DNA from: CAYLLT01 sp964591605
Lineage (GTDB): Bacteria; Planctomycetota; Phycisphaerae; UBA1845; PWPN01
DNA: 11,005 bases
Direction of reading: 5' to 3'
Assembly (NCBI GenBank): GCA_964591605.1
Contig: CAZQEN010000270.1
Coordinates: 1 to 11,005, forward strand
Shown here: positions 1 to 4,578 of the stretch, piece after piece
How positions within the stretch are numbered: position 1 is the first letter of the stretch
Layout: every line of letters starts with the position of its first letter
Translations under genes and position numbers: made by a program
Notes under the pieces: generated by a model
Database searches by the model: none
What the model saw: only the letters and a program-made list of their open reading frames with translations
Told to the model about the DNA's origin: nothing

Positions 1-678
1 GGGAAAAGCGATCGAGAGGTTCATGCCGTAGCTGCTGTAGATCATCGGCTGCGTGAAGCGGGGGGTGGTGCCGAAGTTCTTGACGAGCAGGCCGCCCTTC
101 CAGGTGAACAGGCTGAGTTCCCGGCCGGTGCTGGCCTTGCTGGCGTACATCTCGCACGTCTTGTCGGTCATGGGTCTGGTGAACACGTAGGCGTCGTTGA
201 AATCGGCGTCGCCGCCGGCGGTGTTGGCCTCGGTTTCCATGTCCGCGCGGTACTCGCCGGACGGTTCGGGCTGCGAGCGTCGGCGGAAGTACCCGGCATC
301 GGGCGACATGGTGGGGTAGGTGAAGCCCGCCCGATACTGGGTGATGAACACCGGTGCCAGGGGGATGGGGTTCTCGACCGAGGGGCACAGAAACGGCTTG
401 GTGTCGCCTCTCATGGCCTTGAGCACGTACGGCGCCCAGCCGCGGTGCGCCGGGACGCGCTCCTTGCGCGCCTCCATCATCCAGCCGACGCCCGCCTGCG
501 TGATGTGGCGCATGTTCGACGCGCAGACGGATCCGCGGGCGCTCTCGCGGGCTCCGCGCAGACCGGGAAGGAGGATGGCCACCAGCAGCGCGATGATGGC
601 CACGACGACCAGGACCTCGAGGAGCGTGAATCCCCCGGGGGTGCGTGGACGACGGGCAATGGCCACGACTGTCAGCAT
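1..678 (-). CDS. Pseudopilin-like protein with prepilin N-terminal signature (3' part outside window)
   Basis: The reading frame is open from an ATG at 678 to the window edge (226 codons, no stop), so the C-terminus is missing. A good Shine-Dalgarno sequence (GGAGGA) lies just upstream of this ATG. Residues 1-16 are a short basic leader ending in GG, followed by FTLLEVLVVVAIIALL: prepilin peptidase would cut between G16 and F17, leaving the conserved Glu at mature position 5 (E21), and residues 17-38 form the hydrophobic assembly helix. The motif FLCPS further on matches the CPS motif common in planctomycete proteins of this class. Known of the family: type II secretion or type IV pilus-like minor subunits that insert in the inner membrane and are processed by PilD. 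Whether this protein builds a fibre is unknown, since planctomycetes carry very many such genes without a full pilus cluster nearby. A promoter is visible at 781-810. Confidence 0.9.
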   Translation of the reverse strand, partial: MLTVVAIARRPRTPGGFTLLEVLVVVAIIALLVAILLPGLRGARESARGSVCASNMRHITQAGVGWMMEARKERVPAHRGWAPYVLKAMRGDTKPFLCPSVENPIPLAPVFITQYRAGFTYPTMSPDAGYFRRRSQPEPSGEYRADMETEANTAGGDADFNDAYVFTRPMTDKTCEMYASKASTGRELSLFTWKGGLLVKNFGTTPRFTQPMIYSSYGMNLSIAFP

Positions 679-692
679 GACTCCTCCGCGCC
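676..692 (-). promoter_or_regulatory. Ribosome binding site of the partial pseudopilin gene
   Basis: On the minus strand GGAGGA sits 3 to 9 nt before the ATG at 678. This strong site fixes the start, which also gives a prepilin leader of normal length. Confidence 0.6.
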
Positions 693-780
693 CACGGCCT
701 GCAGTGGCATTCAGAAACGAACACGGCAGCGGCACCGCTGACCTGATTGCCGCCTGACCTCTTGAGATGCGTCTTGCTCT

Positions 781-810
781 ATTCTACAAGCCGGCGCGAG
801 AAGCGGTCAA
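781..810 (-). promoter_or_regulatory. Putative sigma-70 promoter for the partial pseudopilin gene
   Basis: On the minus strand TTGACC (805-810, five of six matches to TTGACA) is followed after 18 bp by TAGAAT (781-786, five of six matches to TATAAT). The predicted RNA would have a leader of roughly 95 nt before the ATG at 678. The -35 hexamer lies inside the 34-bp repeat at 796-829. In the other repeat copy a base change turns TTGACC into TCGACC. Confidence 0.5.
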
Positions 811-829
811 ACCAGCAGAGCCCAGACCG
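796..829. repeat. 34-bp dispersed repeat, copy 1
   Basis: Matches 9706-9739 at 32 of 34 positions (differences at 809 and 824). The core reads AACCAGCAGAGCCC, and GCGGTC (803-808) is inverted against GACCGC (825-830) to give a small hairpin. Both copies lie between genes. The function is unknown; it could be a genome-wide short interspersed element. Confidence 0.7.
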
Positions 830-893
830 CAGGGTGCGTGACATGATCGGCGGGATGGGACGCCTCAGTGATCAGAATCCGGAGCGTGAGCGA

Positions 894-956
894 CCCTTGA
901 CAGGCCAGGCGGCCTGGCCGCTCTTGAACGCGAATGCGTTCCTGGCGTGTCAAGGG
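894..956. repeat. 63-bp near-palindrome
   Basis: Arms 894-909 and 941-956 pair at 15 of 16 positions (CCCTTGACAGGCCAGG against the complement of CCTGGCGTGTCAAGGG). The interior contains further dyads: GGCCAGG/CCTGGCC at 903-909/913-919, and GAACGC/GCGTTC at 926-931/936-941 with a GAAT loop. It lacks a T tract on either side, so it is not a standard intrinsic terminator. Confidence 0.65.
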
Positions 957-986
957 CGACGGGCGGGTCAGGGGCGACTTTCCATG

Positions 987-1024
987 CGAAAAGGGCTGCC
1001 GCGGCATTCACCTCGGCAGCCCTT
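987..1024 (-). terminator. Intrinsic terminator of the lamin-tail/PEP-CTERM gene
   Basis: A perfect 11-bp stem (AAGGGCTGCCG at 991-1001 with CGGCAGCCCTT at 1014-1024) has a 12-nt loop and, read on the minus strand, ends in a run of four T. It begins 43 bp after the stop codon at 1067. Its shape and position resemble the terminator of the neighbouring PEP-CTERM gene (3179-3211). Confidence 0.65.
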
Positions 1025-1066
1025 GTATCGTTCAGAACGACGCTCCGAGTCGTCTCGGCGGCCCGC

Positions 1067-2554
1067 TCACTCCGCCCGTCGGCGACGGCGCAGAACGAGA
1101 AGGCTTGCGGCCAGCAGCGTCAGCGTTGCCGGCTCGGGCACGATGGTGAACGTCGGCGGGCGCATGATCGCGTCGGGCGTTGCGTCGGCGCCCATCTGCA
1201 GATTCTCCCGGTAGCTCACGTTGAACGCGCCGGCGTGGTATCCGGCGGACGTCGTGAATAAGTAGTCGGTGCCATTGAAAGTGGCCACGCCGTTGCCGAG
1301 CGCGTCGACCAGAATTGCCAGCTCAAACCAGCCGGAGGAAAGTCCGCTGATGTCGATCGCCTGAATGATGCTCCAGTCGAGCGGCGTGGTACCGCCGAAG
1401 GTGGAGTCGCCGCCGTCATTGGCGTCCACGAGGTAGAGCCACTGCTTGGCCGGCGTGCTGCCGCTGATGGCTGTCCGCTCGTAGACCCAGGCGAGGCCCG
1501 TCGTGCCATTGAAGTTGTCGCTTTGTGGCAGCGTCGCCGCTGCAAGCCCCACATTACCGGCCAGATCGGTCAGATCCTGGAGCCCGGTGCCGTTGAAATC
1601 GCCGCTGCCGATGCCATAGATCGTGACCTCGGAACCCAGAAAGTTCACGCCGCTCGAGTTGGATTGCTGGGGCAGATCACTGGTGTCGAAATAGGCCAGG
1701 AGGTTGAACCCGCTCTGGCTGGTGACGAACACCTGATTGGTCGTCATCGCGTTCCCGCCGCCGGTTGTATCCCAGGCGACAATCGCGCGGTTTCCGGTAC
1801 TCGGTGCAGGGGCGATGGCATTCGGATTCGTGCCGTCCGCGACCGTCGGATCGATGTACTTGGCGTTCACAAAGTTGTACGCAAAGCCGGGGACTTCGGC
1901 GCCGACCGTCTGACCCGTCGGATCCGGCGGCGAGAAACTGGTCATGGAACCGGTGTTGTTTGATGTTCCCGGCGTGGAAGGACGCATGCCGAAGTCGCGG
2001 CCGTTGTTATTGGTGTCTTTGCCATCCACAAAGCGGCCCAGGCTCAGCCGCGTATTCAGCGGAGTGCCCGCAGGATCGACCGTGGTCGTATTTCCAAAGA
2101 ATCCACCCTCCGCGGTCGCAGATGCGGATATCGCGACCGGTCCTTTGTTGATTTCGGTGATCAAGGTGTCCACCACCAGGCCGCTGCCGTCCAGTAATTC
2201 CATCCCCTCGTTGTCATTCTCCAGGGTGCCGGTCACGACCAGATCGACATTCGCCACACCGGCAAAACTGCTGATGACGTAAAAGTCGCCGGGAGCCAAC
2301 AAGGTCGTCCCGGAGCCAGCGGCGCCGGGAATCGTGAAGTCGGCATTGTTGTCACCCGGAGGCCCGATGGTGTTGGAGTTGCGGACGACCCACCCGGAGA
2401 TATCCACCGGCAGGGCGCTGTTGTTGTAGAGTTCGACGAACTCGCGGTCGTCCGTGCTGCCGTCGTCGTAGACGACCTCGTTGATGACGACCTGGCCGTA
2501 GGATGCCGTCGCGAGAGCCAACATCGCGATCAGCAGGACTCTGAACTTGCACAT
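1067..2554 (-). CDS. Secreted lamin-tail domain protein with PEP-CTERM sorting signal
   Basis: A protein of 495 residues. The ATG at 2554 is preferred because AAGGAGG lies 9 nt upstream and a signal peptide follows directly (residues 1-20, cut probably after SYG). A longer frame beginning at a GTG near 2743 would run through the promoter and leader and has no export signal. Residues 21 to about 195 form a lamin-tail domain (VVINEVVYD, REFVELYN, VDISGW). Residues 200-460 are an unnamed beta-rich region (module B) containing TGLAWV and LVDANDGGDS. The C-terminus is a PEP-CTERM signal: PEP at 473-475, a hydrophobic stretch at 476-489, then RRRRR. In known systems exosortase cuts at PEP and the protein ends up in the envelope or matrix. 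The whole mature protein is homologous to residues 511-956 of the mosaic protein at 4579-7449. It has its own promoter and terminator. The exact role is unknown. Confidence 0.93.
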   Translation of the reverse strand: MCKFRVLLIAMLALATASYGQVVINEVVYDDGSTDDREFVELYNNSALPVDISGWVVRNSNTIGPPGDNNADFTIPGAAGSGTTLLAPGDFYVISSFAGVANVDLVVTGTLENDNEGMELLDGSGLVVDTLITEINKGPVAISASATAEGGFFGNTTTVDPAGTPLNTRLSLGRFVDGKDTNNNGRDFGMRPSTPGTSNNTGSMTSFSPPDPTGQTVGAEVPGFAYNFVNAKYIDPTVADGTNPNAIAPAPSTGNRAIVAWDTTGGGNAMTTNQVFVTSQSGFNLLAYFDTSDLPQQSNSSGVNFLGSEVTIYGIGSGDFNGTGLQDLTDLAGNVGLAAATLPQSDNFNGTTGLAWVYERTAISGSTPAKQWLYLVDANDGGDSTFGGTTPLDWSIIQAIDISGLSSGWFELAILVDALGNGVATFNGTDYLFTTSAGYHAGAFNVSYRENLQMGADATPDAIMRPPTFTIVPEPATLTLLAASLLVLRRRRRAE

Positions 2555-2568
2555 GCTTAACCCTCCTT
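2552..2568 (-). promoter_or_regulatory. Ribosome binding site that fixes the start of the lamin-tail gene
   Basis: On the minus strand AAGGAGGGTTAA (2557-2568) lies directly before GC and the ATG at 2554. It supports the internal start over the longer open frame. The same 12-mer recurs at 9599-9610 without a start codon. Confidence 0.7.
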
Positions 2569-2647
2569 CAAGTCTGAGCGAGCACTCACCCTGATGTCGG
2601 CTCGCGCAATGAAACCGAGATGCCGCAGACACGTGAATGGAAGCTGC

Positions 2648-2675
2648 CCCCGGGGACGCAAACCGCCACCCGGGG
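2648..2675 (-). other. GC hairpin in the 5' leader of the lamin-tail gene
   Basis: CCCCGGG (2648-2654) is inverted against CCCGGGG (2669-2675), a 7-bp all-GC stem with a 14-nt loop. It lies about 95 to 120 nt before the ATG within the predicted leader. A role in RNA stability or translation is only a guess. Confidence 0.35.
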
Positions 2676-2706
2676 AGGAAGACACCGTACTGGAAAACAC
2701 AAAAGG

Positions 2707-2802
2707 AAACGGGAGGCGAGGTGCTTTTCCCTTCCGCTCCCACACTGGAAGTTCATCCTAACCCCGGGTCGGAAGCCAAGTCAACCACTGATGACGTCAT
2801 TT
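2707..2802 (-). repeat. Conserved promoter/leader block, copy upstream of the lamin-tail gene
   Basis: Aligns without gaps to 4314-4409 at 82 of 96 positions. The part from 2707 to 2746, which by the promoter prediction is the first 40 nt of the transcript, matches at 39 of 40. Similarity fades abruptly at 2706 and past 2802. The leader part contains GGGAG and CTCCC, which can pair across about 20 nt. Confidence 0.85.
2755..2784 (-). promoter_or_regulatory. Putative sigma-70 promoter of the lamin-tail/PEP-CTERM gene
   Basis: On the minus strand TTGACT (2779-2784) is followed after 18 bp by TAGGAT (2755-2760). The same arrangement occurs in the other copy of the block (TTGACT, 18 bp, TACGAT). 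A palindrome, ATGACGTCAT (2791-2800), lies just upstream of the -35 and is degenerate in the other copy. The predicted leader is about 190 nt. Confidence 0.6.
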
Positions 2803-2901
2803 TCCCGCGGGGCCTGGCCTGGCGGCAACCCAATCCGAGGGAGCACTGGCGAGAGGAGCCGGCTCTACCCCCATGCTTCGAGGCGGGGTCCGGGCGATGT
2901 G

Positions 2902-2946
2902 CACGTGAGGCGTCCACCCGCTGGGGCACCACGTTTTGCTCACGTG
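2902..2946. promoter_or_regulatory. Inverted repeat, possible operator upstream of the lamin-tail gene
   Basis: CACGTGAG (2902-2909) is inverted against CTCACGTG (2939-2946) with a 29-bp spacer, and each half contains the palindrome CACGTG. It lies about 120-160 bp upstream of the -35. No regulator can be named. Confidence 0.3.
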
Positions 2947-3178
2947 ATGGTCCCGCCACACTCGCCGAAGGGCATTCGAGCTGTGGGGAACGCAGACGGG
3001 GAGGAACGCAAACACGGATTCGGCCGAACCGTCAGAGCAACGGTGATACACATGACAGGAGCGTCCTCGGTTCCTCCTTTTTCGGGGCATCATCCTGCGG
3101 TTGGCCGGATCGCGGGGCGCTGCGTCATCTTCGTGAGCGACGGAGGACAGAATTCGCCCCCGGCCGTCCCACGGAACG

Positions 3179-3211
3179 AAAAAGGGTCGCCGCCTTGCGG
3201 CAGCGACCCTT
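3179..3211 (-). terminator. Intrinsic terminator of the 322-residue PEP-CTERM gene
   Basis: A perfect 9-bp stem (AAGGGTCGC at 3182-3190 with GCGACCCTT at 3203-3211) has inner CGC/GCG pairing and, on the minus strand, ends in five T. It starts 28 bp after the stop codon at 3239. It shows this gene is not obligately cotranscribed with the lamin-tail gene downstream. Confidence 0.75.
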
Positions 3212-3238
3212 GTCGAAGGAAGAAGACAGCGCGGGCGA

Positions 3239-4207
3239 TCAGGCGGCGCGTCGTCGAGGTCGGAGCACGAGAAGTCCGGCGGCGAGGAACGTGAGCGTCG
3301 CCGGCTCAGGCGTGACGACGACGTTGTCGATCAGGGCGAAAAGCAGTGCGCCGGCGTTAGGATCCGTCGAGGCGCCGGCGTTGATATCGAACTGATTGAA
3401 GAGAATGTTCCCGTCACCCGATGTTCCGGCAACGGTCAGGTCCACCGTAGCGATGAGCAGACCGTCAATGCTCCACGTGACAGTGGTGCCGCTCTTGACG
3501 ATCTGCATGTCGCGCCAGGCCCAGCCCTGGGCGCCGGCGCCGGTCGCCCCCGTCTGCTGCGGGAAGAGTGCGAGCTGTGCGGCAGGGGCGGTGGCCCCGC
3601 CAAAACCGGAGTAATAGGCATTGGAACTGTTTCGACTGCCGGCGACACTTCCCGCCGCATACACGCCAACGGCCGTATCCTGATAACTGGTTGCCGCCGC
3701 CGGAGCGTACGCGCGATAATCAGCGCTGCTGTTGCCATCGCCGGTCGCGCCAAAGAAAATGCTGTCCACGGCTCCCTGACCGGCGATCTGGGCTGAGGTG
3801 CCGGCGGTTCCGATTCCCGCCCCGCCGACCTGCGTCGAGCCCGAGCCGCCGAGTGGAGCCGGCCCGTTGAAGTTGTACCACATGTCAAAACGGAGCGTAT
3901 AGTCGCCCGAGAAACTCTGGCCGTTCGGAGACACACTCACTCCCCCGGGGAAGGTGTTGGTGGTCGCCAACTGGTTTGCACGAAGTCGCAGACCGCGCGT
4001 CGTCCCCCCCGAATTGGGCGCCGCAGGAACACCGACGGTGCTGTAGTCGAAGAAGAAATCCGCGTCAGAGATACCGGAGCCCAGCGTGTTCACCGTCCAG
4101 TTCGCTGTGGGGTCCACATCGAAGTTCTCGCTGAAAAGTGGGGCGGCGACCACGCTGACAGGTGCCGCGAGGAGCGATACCAGCGCAAGACTCTTAACAA
4201 CCGTCAT
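3239..4207 (-). CDS. Secreted PEP-CTERM protein (module A family)
   Basis: A protein of 322 residues. The ATG at 4207 follows GGAGGG by 7 nt. Residues 1-22 are a signal peptide, probably cut near VAA. The mature part (23-298) is Gly/Ser/Thr-rich and beta-strand-like, with SENFDVDPTANWT near its start, FFFDYSTVG at 51-59, SGGTTRGL, and APAAQLALFP at 207-216. The layout recalls concanavalin-like or LamG-type beta-sandwiches, but no catalytic motif is visible and I do not recognise a named family. The C-terminus is a PEP-CTERM signal: PEP at 300-302, a hydrophobic stretch to about 316, then RPRRRAA. The family is exported and trimmed by exosortase. The mature region is homologous to residues 24-326 of the mosaic protein upstream. 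The gene has its own promoter and terminator. The function may be structural or carbohydrate binding, which is inference only. Confidence 0.93.
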   Translation of the reverse strand: MTVVKSLALVSLLAAPVSVVAAPLFSENFDVDPTANWTVNTLGSGISDADFFFDYSTVGVPAAPNSGGTTRGLRLRANQLATTNTFPGGVSVSPNGQSFSGDYTLRFDMWYNFNGPAPLGGSGSTQVGGAGIGTAGTSAQIAGQGAVDSIFFGATGDGNSSADYRAYAPAAATSYQDTAVGVYAAGSVAGSRNSSNAYYSGFGGATAPAAQLALFPQQTGATGAGAQGWAWRDMQIVKSGTTVTWSIDGLLIATVDLTVAGTSGDGNILFNQFDINAGASTDPNAGALLFALIDNVVVTPEPATLTFLAAGLLVLRPRRRAA

Positions 4208-4220
4208 TGTTTTTCCCTCC
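4205..4220 (-). promoter_or_regulatory. Ribosome binding site of the 322-residue PEP-CTERM gene
   Basis: AGGAGGG lies 7 nt before the ATG at 4207 on the minus strand, a near-ideal spacing, and fixes the start in front of the signal peptide. Confidence 0.7.
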
Positions 4221-4273
4221 TGAAGGCGCGATCACGACGTGTGATGCGGCGCGAACATAATAAAACAGGCGAA

Positions 4274-4291
4274 CTTGCTGCCCGCAGCAAG
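4274..4291 (-). other. Hairpin in the 5' leader of the 322-residue PEP-CTERM gene
   Basis: CTTGCTGC (4274-4281) is perfectly inverted against GCAGCAAG (4284-4291). In RNA this gives 7 bp closed by a 4-nt loop, 67-84 nt before the ATG. A TTTTATTAT stretch follows about 10 nt further on, too far away for a standard attenuator. Confidence 0.4.
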
Positions 4292-4313
4292 AAGCTCGAA
4301 CGCTTTTCGGGGA

Positions 4314-4409
4314 AAACGGGAGGTGAGGTGCTTTTCCCTTCCGCTCCCACACTTGACTTTCATCGTAACGCCAGGGCGGATGCCGAGTCAACCACAAATT
4401 ACATCATTT
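4314..4409 (-). repeat. Conserved promoter/leader block, copy upstream of the 322-residue PEP-CTERM gene
   Basis: Partner of 2707-2802 (82 of 96 positions equal, no gaps). The leader portion, 4314-4353, has a single difference. It sits 107-202 bp before the ATG, compared with 153-248 bp in the other copy, so the block itself rather than the distance to the gene is conserved. Confidence 0.85.
4362..4391 (-). promoter_or_regulatory. Putative sigma-70 promoter of the 322-residue PEP-CTERM gene
   Basis: On the minus strand TTGACT (4386-4391) is followed after 18 bp by TACGAT (4362-4367). Conservation of hexamers and spacing with the promoter at 2755-2784 supports both. The predicted leader is about 150 nt. 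Confidence 0.6.
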
Positions 4410-4412
4410 CTG

Positions 4413-4424
4413 CCCACGCGTGGG
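4413..4424. promoter_or_regulatory. Perfect 12-bp palindrome upstream of the conserved promoter
   Basis: CCCACGCGTGGG begins 22 bp upstream of the -35 at 4391. At the equivalent place near the lamin-tail gene (20 bp from the -35) lies another GC palindrome, CCCGCGGG (2804-2811). They could be operators; no regulator can be named. Confidence 0.3.
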
Positions 4425-4505
4425 ACACCTGGCGATGAATCGCAGTGCCCCACGCCGCGAGTCAGCCCATCGGAAACGGGGGCTGGTTAGCAGACATCAA
4501 AGGGC

Positions 4506-4532
4506 GGCCGGGACCCCTGCGGGGCCCCGGCC
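4506..4532 (-). terminator. Probable terminator hairpin of the mosaic gene
   Basis: GGCCGGGACCCC (4506-4517) pairs with GGGGCCCCGGCC (4521-4532) at 11 of 12 positions around a TGC loop. It lies 47-73 bp after the stop codon at 4579. On the minus strand only a short CCCTTT follows, so termination is less certain than for the two genes downstream. Confidence 0.5.
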
Positions 4533-4549
4533 ACCCGTGCATCGCCCGG

Positions 4550-4578
4550 TGACGTACGTCAATCCGAGACACTCTCGG
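4550..4578. other. Two small dyads directly after the mosaic gene stop codon
   Basis: CCGAGA/TCTCGG (4564-4569/4573-4578, 3-nt loop) touches the stop codon. TGACGTACGTCA (4550-4561) is a perfect 12-bp palindrome. Together with 4506-4532 this gives three consecutive dyads in the trailer. No function is assigned. Confidence 0.4.

Larger units (their letters stand above)
679..1066. other. Intergenic region between the partial pseudopilin gene and the lamin-tail gene
   Basis: No gene is supported here: the open frames lack family signatures and cross the structured DNA. The region holds the pseudopilin promoter (781-810), one copy of a 34-bp repeat (796-829), a 63-bp near-palindrome (894-956) and a minus-strand terminator (987-1024). 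Confidence 0.6.
2555..3238. other. Intergenic region upstream of the lamin-tail gene
   Basis: No gene is supported: open frames here (for example minus 2797-3093) have no recognisable domain and no convincing start signal. From right to left it holds the terminator of the upstream PEP-CTERM gene (3179-3211), an inverted repeat of CACGTGAG (2902-2946), a GC palindrome (2804-2811), the conserved promoter/leader block (2707-2802) and a GC-rich leader hairpin (2648-2675). Confidence 0.6.
4208..4578. other. Intergenic region between the mosaic gene and the 322-residue PEP-CTERM gene
   Basis: No gene is supported. It holds trailer dyads of the mosaic gene (4506-4578), a CCCACGCGTGGG palindrome (4413-4424), the conserved promoter/leader block (4314-4409), a leader hairpin (4274-4291) and the ribosome binding site. 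Confidence 0.6.

Noticed and set aside
903..925. Plus-strand promoter starting from TTGACA at 897-902
   Set aside because: No -10 hexamer at 16-18 bp, and the hexamer is part of the near-palindrome. No plus-strand gene follows.
2555..2743. Longer start of the lamin-tail gene at a GTG near 2743
   Set aside because: It would place 63 residues without export character before a good signal peptide, and it runs through the predicted promoter leader. The ATG at 2554 has an excellent ribosome binding site.
2925..2940. Sigma-54-like GGCAC...TTGC sequence
   Set aside because: The GG-to-GC spacing is 11 bp where 10 is required, and it points to the plus strand, where no gene follows.
2797..3093. Minus-strand open frame of 98 residues in the intergenic region
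   Set aside because: No family signature, no good ribosome binding site, and it overlaps the operator-like DNA and the edge of the conserved promoter block.
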